From Paenibacillus beijingensis (GTDB lineage Bacteria; Bacillota; Bacilli; Paenibacillales; Paenibacillaceae): a stretch of 64,000 nt of DNA. Below the pieces are notes generated by a model that saw only the letters and a program-made list of their open reading frames with translations, was not told where the DNA came from and searched no databases. A program made the position numbers and the translations under genes. Shown in pieces: positions 17,488-26,563 of the stretch (positions are counted from its first letter, which is position 1; each line of letters starts with the position of its first letter). The stretch is taken from positions 3,313,501 through 3,377,500 of the forward strand of contig NZ_CP011058.1 in the NCBI RefSeq assembly GCF_000961095.1, read 5' to 3'.

Positions 17488-17551
17488 TAGTCCGGGTGAC
17501 GACAGTCTCTTGACGCCACAAAAATAGGAGAGCACTGCGAAAGGAGAAACG

Positions 17552-18055
17552 ATGACTATACGTATATTGCAAGAATCAGATGCTCCATTGTACCAAGATT
17601 TACGATTGAGTTCGTTACAAATCAACCCGGACGCATTTGGATCCACGTATGAAAGAGAAGTGGATTTTTCATTGGAAACGGTAGCTGAGCGAATAAAACC
17701 GACAAAGGACAAATTTGTTCTGGGGGCTTTTGACGAACGTGGTTCGTTAGTTGGAATGGTGACTTTTGTACGTGTAAACAGTCTTAAAGCTGCGCATAAA
17801 GGGAATGTTTACGGGATGTATGTAGCACCGGAGCTGCGAGGAAAGAGACTTGGAAAATCACTCATGCTTGAACTAATAAGGCAGACAAGAGACTGCGATG
17901 GTTTGGAACAAATAAACTTAACCGTTGTATCTAATAACGATTCCGCAAAGAAACTATACGAATCCGTCGGATTCGAGGTGTATGGCGTGGAACGAAACGT
18001 CTTAAAATTCAACGGGAAATATTTTGATGAGGACTTAATGGTTCTAAAATTCTGA
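17552..18055 (+). CDS. GNAT N-acetyltransferase
   Basis: A 167-residue GNAT protein. GMYVAPELRGKRLGKSLML is the acetyl-CoA-binding motif, and NNDSAKKLYESVGFEVYG is the conserved C-terminal strand-helix. RBS AAAGGAG lies ahead of ATG 17552. Single gene; substrate unknown. Confidence 0.85.
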   Translation: MTIRILQESDAPLYQDLRLSSLQINPDAFGSTYEREVDFSLETVAERIKPTKDKFVLGAFDERGSLVGMVTFVRVNSLKAAHKGNVYGMYVAPELRGKRLGKSLMLELIRQTRDCDGLEQINLTVVSNNDSAKKLYESVGFEVYGVERNVLKFNGKYFDEDLMVLKF

Positions 18056-18169
18056 TTTACTGTACTAACGGGTCATCTCAGGTCGATTTCGAATGCAACA
18101 TTTATCCTCTTCTTTACGTTTAGGGTAGCAGATTCCACTGCACACTCGCGTAACGGGAGGGGGGCTGTC

Positions 18170-18691
18170 ATGAAGAGATATTTTGTTTTGTTGGCACTGA
18201 TTATTGTCTGGTTGTTGACAGGCTGCCGCACGGCTGATGGGACCGGGCAGCAGCAATCGGCATCAATGCCGGAGACAATGCCGGAAGACTTTGCCTTTTC
18301 CGTGCAATTCGGTTATGGCAGCCGGAATGAAATCAACACGTTCAATCATACCGTGACGAAAGATTTGATCGTGAACGGAACCGCCTCTGCGCCGCTGACA
18401 TTCACTCCCGATGAGATAGCGCAAATTTATGCGGATATGCGAAAAATGAACATTGTCGGCGAAAAGGTGTTGAAGCCCGAGAAGGTAAACTGCAGCGTCA
18501 CGCCTCACTCGGAGGATAAGTGGAAGGTACGAATAAACGGACAGATCACATACCTGCACTGGTCCGGGGAATACTGCAACGTTACCGAAGACGCCCGGCA
18601 GCTGGAACGGCTGCGGGACGATATTTTTGCGCTTGTGAAAAATAAAGCGGCCTACAAGGAGCTGCCGGAGCCTGTAGGCGGATACGCTTGA
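18170..18691 (+). CDS. Lipoprotein of unknown function
   Basis: 173 residues with a lipoprotein signal (VWLLTGC, cysteine at residue 19) behind GGGAGGGGGG. The mature part has a pattern FTPDEIAQIYADMRKMNIVG and a pair of Cys (VNCSVTP and GEYCNVT), resembling Paenibacillus/Bacillus secreted proteins of unknown role. No catalytic motif is recognised. Confidence 0.75.
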   Translation: MKRYFVLLALIIVWLLTGCRTADGTGQQQSASMPETMPEDFAFSVQFGYGSRNEINTFNHTVTKDLIVNGTASAPLTFTPDEIAQIYADMRKMNIVGEKVLKPEKVNCSVTPHSEDKWKVRINGQITYLHWSGEYCNVTEDARQLERLRDDIFALVKNKAAYKELPEPVGGYA

Positions 18692-18726
18692 TGCCACTGC
18701 CGGATCTGTACCAGCCTGGCAATTCA

Positions 18727-19134
18727 TTACTTCATGAGCTTCTCCATAATGACATACTCGATTCCGCCTTTGCTGAATATGGACGGGGTTTGGGCCAAGC
18801 CAAATTTTGCGTAGAACGGGGCTTTGTTTTTTCTGGCGTTGCACCATATTCTTTCAATACCCATTGACTGTGCTTCGTCCAATACATATTGAAGCAGCTT
18901 GCTGCCGTAACCTTTGCCCTGCTCATGCCTGAGAGTGGCAAACTTGCGAAATTGCGCCTCATCGCCATCAACAAAAAGCGAAATGACGGATACAACCCGT
19001 TCATTGGAAAAAAGTCCGTAATGAATCCCTTCATCATCATCTTGCAATTTAACGTAATCCACATCTTTATCGGGCCACATGACCACATGCCTTAATTCCC
19101 AAGCCATTTCCTTGTTAATTCGCCTGATGTCCAT
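18727..19134 (-). CDS. GNAT N-acetyltransferase
   Basis: A 135-residue GNAT protein (ElaA/YitH-like size). The acetyl-CoA loop is RHEQGKGYGSKLLQYVL and is followed by ARKNKAPFYAKFGLAQTPSIF. It is convergent with the lipoprotein gene (36 bp). Its ribosome site is weak. Between its start and the terminator at 19331 there is no gene. Confidence 0.82.
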   Translation of the reverse strand: MDIRRINKEMAWELRHVVMWPDKDVDYVKLQDDDEGIHYGLFSNERVVSVISLFVDGDEAQFRKFATLRHEQGKGYGSKLLQYVLDEAQSMGIERIWCNARKNKAPFYAKFGLAQTPSIFSKGGIEYVIMEKLMK

Positions 19135-19330
19135 AGGTATATACCCACTCTTTCTGTCTTTGCAATGTTAAACCTTGATTAGTTGTCCTGTCTTCCTCAA
19201 ATCCGGTTCAGTAACTATTATAGAGCAAATCAATTCGCTGCGCATCGAGCTAAAGGAGGCTGACAACACGCTTGCTGCATGATCGATGCCTTTTCAGAGT
19301 CCGAGACAACGGGGAGATGATCCTGCCACT

Positions 19331-19372
19331 AAAAAAACGGTTCCGGTGCGCCTTTAAAGGCGGCCGGAACCG
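19331..19372 (-). terminator. Terminator of the 19.4-23.0 kb ABC operon
   Basis: On the minus strand GGTTCCGG and GCCTTT pair with AAAGGC and CCGGAACC, then seven T. It lies directly after the binding-protein stop. Confidence 0.85.
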
Positions 19373-19379
19373 GAACAAA

Positions 19380-21038
19380 TCAGGTATTTTTGTACCGTTC
19401 ATAAGCCGTTTTGTAAACGTTCATGTATTGCTCCACTCCAAGCGATTGAACTTTGCTGACATAGCTGTCCCATTCGCTGAACGGAACGTCGCCGGTAATG
19501 AACTTGGCTTCCGCCTCTTTGATATACGTCTCGATATCTTTGCCGGTCGACTGCATGAATTCCGTTTCGTCTTCGGTAAAGTTGAAGTAATACCACAGTT
19601 CTTTCAGCCAGTATGGCTCGGCTTTTTTGCCGGCCTCAACGCTTTCCGGCAGCGATTCCGAACCTTTGAAATATTTTTGCTGCGCATATGCCGGGTAGCT
19701 GCCGCCGATCCAGGTCACATATTTGATCAGAGCCTGATCGAGCGTCAGTCCATCCGGATTGTTCCTGATTTCATCCTTGTATTCGAGTGTACCGTCCGGT
19801 TTCTCGTCGTACGTGACACCTTTTTGGCCCATAAAGTAGAACGTGGCGCCTTCATCGCCGTAGAAGCTGTCGATCCAGCGGAGCGTCGCTTCCGGATTTT
19901 TGTTTTTGTCCGTAATGACGAACGCACCCGGCCATACCATCGGTACTTTAATATGCGAATACATTTGATCGCCATGCGGCCCCCTCAGAGCTCCCAGACC
20001 GATATAGTTCTCCCCGTTAAACTGCGTTACCGGGCTCGGGTTAATCGTTGCTCCCACAGTTTGTTTGCCGGCTTTGGCAAGAAAGGCGTCGCTCTTCTGG
20101 GTGAACGTTTCAGGATCGATCAGACCTTCCTGATACAGCTTGCTCACATATTCAAGCACTTCCTTGAATTTCGGATCAAGACGATAGAACCGAAGCTCGT
20201 TCGAAGCCGGGTCCGTATCGACAAATTTATGCCCAAGACCGCGGTTGCCGACTCCCCAAGCACCCATCAGCTGTTCGATTAACGGAGAGATGCTCGTGCC
20301 GCTGTATGGAATTTCATCCTGCTGGCCGTTTCCGTTCAAATCGGTGTTTTTCACAGCTTTCAAGTAATTGTATAACTGCTCAGTCGTCGTCGGCTCGGGC
20401 ATATGCAGCTTGTCCAGCCAATCTTTCTTCACCCACAGCGGCGTGCCGATCAGCATCGGCAGAAATTCAGGGCTGTAGAAGCTCGGAATCGAATAAATAT
20501 TGCCGTCCGGCATGGTGATCGCTTTTCTAAGATCCGGGTATTTATCCAGCAGCGCTTTCAAATTGGGAGCATATTCATCAATGAGATCGTTAATTTTCAG
20601 GAATACTCCCTGCTGTCCATACTTGAGCAGATCGGGGGCAGGGACGCGGGCGGAATAGAATGCATCCGGATAGTCGCCATTGGCAAGGGCGAGGTTCCGC
20701 TTCTCCGTCAGGCTGTCAAAAGGAACAAGCTGAAAACGGACATTAATGTTGGTTTGCTTGGCATACTCTTTCCATACCAATGTGTTTTCGAAGTCATTGC
20801 TGTTTGTGGGCGCTTTACCGGTAAAAAAGGTGAGTTCGATCGGTTCCTTGACAATGGGCATGCCGGTTTTATTCAGATTGTTTTCCGGTTTGGCGGCGGC
20901 ACTGTTGGTACCGGCATTTTTGCTGCCGGCATTTGCAGCGCTCGTTCCCGGTTCCGGGTTGTTTTGGCTGCAGCCCTGAAGCAATCCTGCTGCCAATACG
21001 GTGGTGAGAAGCAATGGAGTCCATTTTGTACGTTTCAT
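19380..21038 (-). CDS. Extracellular solute-binding lipoprotein (family 1, LplA/YtcQ type)
   Basis: A 552-residue sugar-type binding protein. Lipoprotein signal with LLQGC (cysteine 23), an Asn/Ala-rich linker, then KEPIELTFFTGKAP. The long form with DLNGNGQQDEIPYSG is typical of the LplA/YtcQ group that binds oligosaccharides such as rhamnogalacturonan or other polysaccharide fragments. Promoter-proximal permeases precede it on the minus strand and the terminator follows. ATPase is absent and would be supplied by an MsmX-type protein elsewhere (known of this group). Confidence 0.9.
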   Translation of the reverse strand: MKRTKWTPLLLTTVLAAGLLQGCSQNNPEPGTSAANAGSKNAGTNSAAAKPENNLNKTGMPIVKEPIELTFFTGKAPTNSNDFENTLVWKEYAKQTNINVRFQLVPFDSLTEKRNLALANGDYPDAFYSARVPAPDLLKYGQQGVFLKINDLIDEYAPNLKALLDKYPDLRKAITMPDGNIYSIPSFYSPEFLPMLIGTPLWVKKDWLDKLHMPEPTTTEQLYNYLKAVKNTDLNGNGQQDEIPYSGTSISPLIEQLMGAWGVGNRGLGHKFVDTDPASNELRFYRLDPKFKEVLEYVSKLYQEGLIDPETFTQKSDAFLAKAGKQTVGATINPSPVTQFNGENYIGLGALRGPHGDQMYSHIKVPMVWPGAFVITDKNKNPEATLRWIDSFYGDEGATFYFMGQKGVTYDEKPDGTLEYKDEIRNNPDGLTLDQALIKYVTWIGGSYPAYAQQKYFKGSESLPESVEAGKKAEPYWLKELWYYFNFTEDETEFMQSTGKDIETYIKEAEAKFITGDVPFSEWDSYVSKVQSLGVEQYMNVYKTAYERYKNT

Positions 21039-21088
21039 CTGTTCTTGTTCGATCCCTTCTATAAATAGGTTATTTATTTCAAGGGCGG

Positions 21089-21973
21089 TTAACCCTTGAT
21101 CGCCCCAACCATAACGCCTTTTACAAAATATTTTTGCAGAAACGGATACAGCAGCAGCACCGGCAGGTTCGCAACGACAACGAGCGCATAACGGATCGAT
21201 GCGGTATCCATCACCGTTTTGGCATGCGTCGCATCTCCTGCGCCTACCATCGTGTCCATCTCCCCCTGCAGCAAAATTTCGCGGAGAAACAGCTGCAGCG
21301 GATATTTGTCCCGATCCGTCAAGTAAATCAGGGCATTAAAGTAGGCATTCCAATGTCCGACGCAGTAGAACAAAATCATGACGGCGATAATCGGCATCGA
21401 CAGCGGCAGTACAATGCGCCATAACGTTTGCAGGTTGGAGCAGCCGTCAATGGAGGCCGATTCCTGAATCTCCTCCGGAATGCTGCTCTGGAAGAACGTG
21501 CGCATAATGATGATGTTCCAGACCGACACGGCGCCTGGAATAATGAGCGCCCACATCGTGTTAAGTATGCCGAGCTGTTTGACCACCAGGTACGAAGGGA
21601 TCAGACCGCCGGAAAAAAACAAGGTGAACACGAAGAGGGCGGTAATGACGTTTCGGCCTGCAAAATCCCGTCTGGCCAGCGGATATGCGGCCATAACCGT
21701 CATCGCGACATTAATGGCGGTGCCGACAACGGTGTACACGATCGTGTTCATATACCCCGTTAAAATTTCCGGGTTATGGAATATTTTCGAATACCCGACG
21801 AACGAAAAGCTTATGGGCAGCAGCCACATCTCACCGCTGAGCACATCTTCGGCATTGCTGATGGACGCGCTGACGATATAAATAAGCGGGTACAGCACAA
21901 CGATGCAGACGAGAGCGAGCAGGGCGTTCACAACGACTTCAAACACTTTGTCTCCGGTACTTTGTTTTTCCAC
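21089..21973 (-). CDS. Sugar ABC permease (LplC/YtcP type)
   Basis: 294 residues, six hydrophobic segments, and the coupling motif EIQESASIDGCSNLQTLWRI (EAA loop). It ends KGVMVGAIKG, the conserved C-terminus of this group. The GTG start (MEKQSTG) follows GAGAGG. It lies between the other permease and the binding protein. Confidence 0.9.
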   Translation of the reverse strand: MEKQSTGDKVFEVVVNALLALVCIVVLYPLIYIVSASISNAEDVLSGEMWLLPISFSFVGYSKIFHNPEILTGYMNTIVYTVVGTAINVAMTVMAAYPLARRDFAGRNVITALFVFTLFFSGGLIPSYLVVKQLGILNTMWALIIPGAVSVWNIIIMRTFFQSSIPEEIQESASIDGCSNLQTLWRIVLPLSMPIIAVMILFYCVGHWNAYFNALIYLTDRDKYPLQLFLREILLQGEMDTMVGAGDATHAKTVMDTASIRYALVVVANLPVLLLYPFLQKYFVKGVMVGAIKG

Positions 21974-21988
21974 TTGCGGTTCCTCTCT

Positions 21989-22954
21989 TTACCATAAGCT
22001 CGTTTGTTTCATCATTTTGGCAGCCCGGTTAACGAGGACGAGCAAAATGAAATTGATGACGGAATTAAATAGGCCGACAGCGGCGGAGAAGCTGTATTGG
22101 GCGCCGAGAAGCCCGGTCTGATAGACGTAGGTGGAGATCACCTCCGAGCTTTCCTTGTTTAGCGAGTTCTGCATCAGGTACACCTTCTCGAATCCGACCC
22201 CCATAATCGACCCGACGTTGAGAATAAGAAGGATAACGATCGTCGGCATAATTCCCGGAAGGTTGATGTGCCATATTCGCTTTAGTCGCGAAGCTCCGTC
22301 AATCCGGGCGGCTTCGTGCAGATGAGGATCAATGCCGGCGAGGGCGGATAAATAAATAATCGAGCTCCAGCCCATTTGCTGCCAAACTCCCGAGAAGACA
22401 TATACCGACTTGAACCAGCCCGGCTCCGTCATAAACGAAATCGGTTGTCCGCCGAACAGCTTGATCAGCTCATTCAGAATGCCGTTATTCGGATGAAGGA
22501 ACATGACCACCATTCCGACAAGGACGACAGTGGACAGAAAGTGCGGCGCGTAAGTGACCGTCTGCACGAAACGCCGGAAAAATTTCTGGCGAACTTCATT
22601 GATAAGCAGCGCGAGCAGAATCGGGACGGGGAAGCCGACCGCAAGCTCGTAGAGGCTGATGCCGAGCGTATTCCGGATCAGCCGCCAAAAATAATAGCTG
22701 TCGAAGAAACGCTGGAAATGCTTGAATCCGACCCATGGGCTGTTCCATATGCCCTGCGTCGCGATGTAATTTTTGAAGGCAATCTGAACGCCGTAAATAG
22801 GGAAGTAGTGAAAAATAATAAAATAGACGATAACCGGCGAAATCAGTACATACAGGTCCCAGTTGCGGCGTAAGGAAGTCAGGAGCCGGGAGCCGGTCCG
22901 TTTTTTTGCCTGGACCGAATTCAGCTGATAGGAAGAGCTTGATGTCGTATCCAT
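21989..22954 (-). CDS. Sugar ABC permease (LplB/YteP type)
   Basis: 321 residues, six hydrophobic segments, with HYFPIYGVQIAFKNY near residue 50 and the EAA loop DPHLHEAARIDGASRLKRIW. It is the first gene of the minus-strand operon, behind a perfect AAGGAGGTGA. The order permease-permease-binding protein and the divergent AraC gene are usual for Paenibacillus oligosaccharide importers. Confidence 0.9.
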   Translation of the reverse strand: MDTTSSSSYQLNSVQAKKRTGSRLLTSLRRNWDLYVLISPVIVYFIIFHYFPIYGVQIAFKNYIATQGIWNSPWVGFKHFQRFFDSYYFWRLIRNTLGISLYELAVGFPVPILLALLINEVRQKFFRRFVQTVTYAPHFLSTVVLVGMVVMFLHPNNGILNELIKLFGGQPISFMTEPGWFKSVYVFSGVWQQMGWSSIIYLSALAGIDPHLHEAARIDGASRLKRIWHINLPGIMPTIVILLILNVGSIMGVGFEKVYLMQNSLNKESSEVISTYVYQTGLLGAQYSFSAAVGLFNSVINFILLVLVNRAAKMMKQTSLW

Positions 22955-23403
22955 CGTTTCTTTTCACCTCCTTCAAGAAAATGGTGTAAATCAAATTAAA
23001 GCCATCAATACCTACATTAATAAGAATGTTTTCATAACTTTAATGGATGAACAACAATAGTTATTGTTGATACTTTCGTTATTATGATTAATATTTGTTA
23101 GAATGATTTAAAATAGGGGTAAATAATATGTAAATATTTTACTTTAAATGACAAACGCAAATAACCCTCTATTAAAGCGGCAGCCGGAAGAGAATGGCCC
23201 GCTTTGTCATCATAGAGGGTTGCCCGTTCAATTATTCGTAGATGTTAATGAAGCAGCTTGTACCTTCATCGTAGCAGAACATGGATGGACATCCTATGGA
23301 GATAAACCGGATCAATATGGAGGAATGTTGTTTTCTCGTCCTTGAAAAATCAGTTCAATTATTTCAAAATGAAGGCATGCGAAACTGAAAGGAGGAGGCA
23401 GTG
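22955..23403. promoter_or_regulatory. Divergent intergenic region with a long hairpin
   Basis: This AT-rich 449-bp gap separates the ABC operon from its AraC gene. It contains a hairpin with two stacked stems: AACCCTCTAT (23163-23172) with 23212-23221, and AAAGCGG (23174-23180) with 23199-23205. A 65-codon plus-strand frame (23148-23345) covers it but has no ribosome site, so I do not call it a gene. A cre-like CcpA site was looked for and not found. Confidence 0.4.
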
Positions 23404-24255
23404 TTGCCCAGCAATGCAACATATCGGGTATCCATCAATGCACATCCCGGAAGCGGCGAGCTTGTTCCGATGTTCAGCGGTCAGGAACGAACCGATCCGA
23501 ACCATCGGGTGGGGCCCAAAATTCTCGATTATTACCTTGTTCATTACGTCGTGTCCGGACAGGGCGTTTTCCATTGCAGAGGAACGGATTATCCCGTGTC
23601 TGCCGGCGATTTCTTTTTTATTTTTCCGGACGAGCTGATCGCTTATCAATCGGATGAGCTAAGTCCGATGTTTTACCGCTGGATCGGATTCAAAGGGATG
23701 GAGGCGGCCGGGCTCCTGCACCGGCTGGGGATCTCTGCGGCCGCACCGGTCGTGTCGCATCCCCGGCAGCGGCGTATGTCGGCGTTGTTTTACCAGATGG
23801 AGAAGACGTTGTATGGGGGAACCGTCGCTGACGATATGCGCGCGGGAGGACTTCTTCGGACCATTTTTGCTCAGTGGATGGATCAGGCGCATGCAGAAGG
23901 ACAAAGCAGCACGGCGGCCGAATCGCAGATGGAAAGGCAGATCGGGCAGGCAATACGCTTGTTCACCCTTCAATATGAGCAGAAAATATCGATCGACTCG
24001 CTTGCACATACGCTAGGGTATGACCGGACGCATTTTTCTAAAATGTTCAAGCACTATACGGGGTTGTCGCCTCAAAACTACTTGCTTAACGTGCGCATGG
24101 AAGCGGCCAAACAGCTTCTGCAAAAGCCGATTGCGATTGAACAGGTCGCTGCTGCTGTCGGATTTGCCGACCCGCTGTATTTTTCCAAGCAGTTCAAGAA
24201 GTGGAGCGGGCAAACGCCGAGCGGATACCGCAGAGAGAAACGTCCAACCCTGTGA
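23404..24255 (+). CDS. AraC-family regulator (cupin plus double HTH)
   Basis: About 283 residues. An N-terminal cupin (GVFHCRGTDYPVSAGDFFFI near 60-80) and a C-terminal AraC domain: IDSLAHTLGYDRTHFSKMFK and IEQVAAAVGFADPLYFSKQF are the two helix-turn-helix units. The start is TTG 23404 or GTG 23401 after GGAGGAGG; the former is better spaced. It is divergent from the ABC operon and very probably regulates it (family context). The terminal codons form the left arm of the terminator at 24237. Confidence 0.88.
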   Translation: MPSNATYRVSINAHPGSGELVPMFSGQERTDPNHRVGPKILDYYLVHYVVSGQGVFHCRGTDYPVSAGDFFFIFPDELIAYQSDELSPMFYRWIGFKGMEAAGLLHRLGISAAAPVVSHPRQRRMSALFYQMEKTLYGGTVADDMRAGGLLRTIFAQWMDQAHAEGQSSTAAESQMERQIGQAIRLFTLQYEQKISIDSLAHTLGYDRTHFSKMFKHYTGLSPQNYLLNVRMEAAKQLLQKPIAIEQVAAAVGFADPLYFSKQFKKWSGQTPSGYRREKRPTL

Positions 24256-24272
24256 AGAGGATTGGACGTTTC
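24237..24272. terminator. Hairpin between convergent araC and KASIII genes
   Basis: Perfect 11-bp stem GAAACGTCCAA/TTGGACGTTTC. Its left arm includes the araC stop region. The same 11-bp stem recurs at 25546-25583. No long T run, so termination strength is uncertain. Confidence 0.6.
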
Positions 24273-24278
24273 GACCGA

Positions 24279-25271
24279 TCAATACCGATAGAGCATAACA
24301 ATATTTTGCCAACCGGTTCCGACGGTCCAAAAGATAACGTCATCGCCTCTCTTCACCTGTCCGGACTCGACCGCCTTATGTAATGCGATGAACGGGCTGC
24401 TTGTTCCGGTGTAGCCGAATTCATCGCCGATGTAGATGCATTTCTCCTTCTCCAAGCCTAGTTTCTCTTGAAGCACATTGACATACATCACTGCGAACTG
24501 GGAGAAACAGAACGCGCTGACCCGCTCCAGCGGCACGTTGTTTCGCTCCAGCAGATCGGGAATCATTTCGGCTGCAACCTTGCTGGCCATATCGGTATCG
24601 AAAGGATTCGTTACGATTTTCAATTTTTCGATCGATTGTTTATAAATATTGGAAAGGCCTTTCGGAGGGTATAACGAAGCGTTGATCGGTTCGGAGCAGG
24701 TGTAATAAGCGGAGTCTATCAGCCCTGCGTTTGCAGCGCCTTCCACCCGTTCCAGGATAACGGCGGCAGCAGCGTCTCCGAATGCGGAAAAATAGACCGC
24801 TTCCGATTCGTCCGTAATCGGAGAGACATGATCCGAGCCGATAATTAACGCCCGCTTCACGGCCGGATTGGCGGACATATAGACGCTCGCCTGCTCCACC
24901 GCGACAACCATCCCGGCGCAGCTTGCATTGGAATCCAGACAAATGGCCGAAGCCTTTCCGCCAATTTGATTGTGGACCATAATCGCATTGGTCGGGAACA
25001 GGTATTCCGGGGTTTGGCTCGAATAAACGATCATATCGATATCTTCTCCGGAGAGCCCGGCTTTGTTCAGTGCCGATTGAGCGGCGTTAACGGCCATCGT
25101 CAGCGAATTTTCCTGCTCGTTATCGATGATATACCGTTTGTCACGGCCGAGAACGGCCAAGAGATTCGTAATATCAGCGCCTTTTGCTTTCAGTCGTTCC
25201 AAGTAATAATCATTGCCGACGCTATTGTCCGGATGGTAAACGGCTACGCTTTTGATCTGAACATTGTTCAA
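24279..25271 (-). CDS. KASIII-like acyl synthase/transferase with degenerate triad
   Basis: A 330-residue FabH-fold protein. The active cysteine is present (C118 in SNASCAGMVV), but the His of the HQAN motif is Ser257 (FCFSQF) and the Asn of GNT is Tyr287 (FGYTGTSS). FabH needs the C-H-N triad for decarboxylative condensation, so this may instead transfer acyl groups or act in a special pathway. I chose TTG 25271 because AGGAG lies 9 bp upstream; the frame extends to GTG 25298. It stands alone, with no ACP or acyl-CoA gene near. Confidence 0.78.
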   Translation of the reverse strand: MNNVQIKSVAVYHPDNSVGNDYYLERLKAKGADITNLLAVLGRDKRYIIDNEQENSLTMAVNAAQSALNKAGLSGEDIDMIVYSSQTPEYLFPTNAIMVHNQIGGKASAICLDSNASCAGMVVAVEQASVYMSANPAVKRALIIGSDHVSPITDESEAVYFSAFGDAAAAVILERVEGAANAGLIDSAYYTCSEPINASLYPPKGLSNIYKQSIEKLKIVTNPFDTDMASKVAAEMIPDLLERNNVPLERVSAFCFSQFAVMYVNVLQEKLGLEKEKCIYIGDEFGYTGTSSPFIALHKAVESGQVKRGDDVIFWTVGTGWQNIVMLYRY

Positions 25272-25545
25272 TCGGTTCTTCTCCTCTCCACCAATCACCT
25301 GAGATTTTAACTCTTTCTTTTTCCTGAACCTCGTTGCAATTCTCTTAATTACTCCTCCTTTTCCTAGTATATGGATGATTTTACCACAATGAACTTATGG
25401 ATTCACCAAAAAAAGTAGAACAACCATTAATCCTTTCTCTCCCGATAGCTCAGGATACGTAATTCTCGGTATTGAACCCTATCATTCTACGCTGGAATCG
25501 AAGGTCGGCGCGGATCTTTTGTAATCATAAGCAGCCGGAAAAAGC

Positions 25546-25583
25546 GAAACGTCCAACCCGGCTTCAAGCGGATTGGACGTTTC
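25546..25583 (-). terminator. Terminator of the aldolase-kinase operon
   Basis: Minus-strand hairpin with the 11-bp stem GAAACGTCCAA/TTGGACGTTTC, then GCTTTTTCC. The stem is identical to the one at 24237. The gap from 25272 to 25545 holds the KASIII upstream region and no gene. Confidence 0.75.
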
Positions 25584-25612
25584 TTCATTTTAAAACAGTC
25601 TATGTCAATCGA

Positions 25613-26545
25613 TTATGAAAGCTCGGTCACTTCGACCTGTTCGGTCAATCGCAGCACGTCGCTTTCGTACACCTCTCCGGCATGCCGGGTAAGGGCGTTG
25701 GCGGCTCCGACCGCCGTCGCGAAGCGCAGCGCTTCGCGGATCGGCATTCCGCCGCGCATTGCGACCGCCATGCCCGCAACGAACGAATCGCCGCAGCCGA
25801 CAGTGTTTACCGCCTCAATGCGCGGCGCATGAACCCGGTAACACGTTCCGCCGAATCCGGCGATGGACCCTGACGCTCCGAGCGTAACGATGGGGCAGGC
25901 GATGCCGGCAGCCATCCAGTGGCGAACGGTTGCGGCGACTTCATGCTCGTCGCGGACGCTGATGCCTAGCAGCGCTTCCGCTTCATCTTTGTTCGGCTTG
26001 ATGAAAAAAGGTGTCGCTTCCAGCCCGTGGACCAGCGCCGCACCGCTCGTATCGAGGAAAGCGCGGGCTCCGCTTTGACGAATGAGGGCGATAAGCTTCC
26101 CGTACGTCTCGGCCGGGGCGCCCTTAGGCAGGCTTCCGGACAGGATGACGATGTCCGAATCGGTCAACCCGTCCGTCACTTTGAGCGCGACCTGCGCGAG
26201 CTCGGCTTCACCGATCGTCGGGCCGGGCTCAAGCACTTCCGTGGAGGCGTTTGTTTCCCGGGAAATAAAGTTCAGGCACAGTCTCGATTCGCCTTCCGTC
26301 TCGGCAAAGTCGTGCGCAATGCCGGCCGCGTCCAGGCCGGTGCGGATAAATTGCCCGTTGCTTCCGCCGACAATGCCCGTCGCCTGCGTCCGTCCGCCAA
26401 GCGCATGGACGACGCGGGCCGCGTTCAAGCCTTTGCCGCCGGGAACGGCGTAAACTTCCGCCGCCCGGTTCACGGACTCGGGAAGGAACGCGTCCAAATA
26501 GTAGGTTTTGTCAACTGCCGCGTTAAGCGTTACCGTCTTGATCAT
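25613..26545 (-). CDS. PfkB-family hexose kinase (1-phosphofructokinase/tagatose-6-phosphate kinase)
   Basis: A 310-residue PfkB kinase of the FruK/LacC group. GGKGLNAARVVHALGG (residues 37-52) is the substrate-binding motif, and VNTVGCGDSFVAGMAVAM is the ATP site, with Cys in the usual GAGD loop. It lies 18 bp after the class II aldolase on the same strand. With that aldolase, it can phosphorylate tagatose-6-P or fructose-1-P. The surrounding amino-sugar genes favour tagatose-6-P (inference). Confidence 0.88.
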   Translation of the reverse strand: MIKTVTLNAAVDKTYYLDAFLPESVNRAAEVYAVPGGKGLNAARVVHALGGRTQATGIVGGSNGQFIRTGLDAAGIAHDFAETEGESRLCLNFISRETNASTEVLEPGPTIGEAELAQVALKVTDGLTDSDIVILSGSLPKGAPAETYGKLIALIRQSGARAFLDTSGAALVHGLEATPFFIKPNKDEAEALLGISVRDEHEVAATVRHWMAAGIACPIVTLGASGSIAGFGGTCYRVHAPRIEAVNTVGCGDSFVAGMAVAMRGGMPIREALRFATAVGAANALTRHAGEVYESDVLRLTEQVEVTELS

Positions 26546-26563
26546 CGCTTGTTCGTTTCCTGC

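Noticed and set aside
19272..20282. A 336-codon plus-strand frame opposite the binding-protein gene
   Set aside because: Antisense shadow and crosses the operon terminator.
23148..23345. 65-codon plus-strand frame
   Set aside because: No ribosome site and contains a long hairpin; could not be supported.
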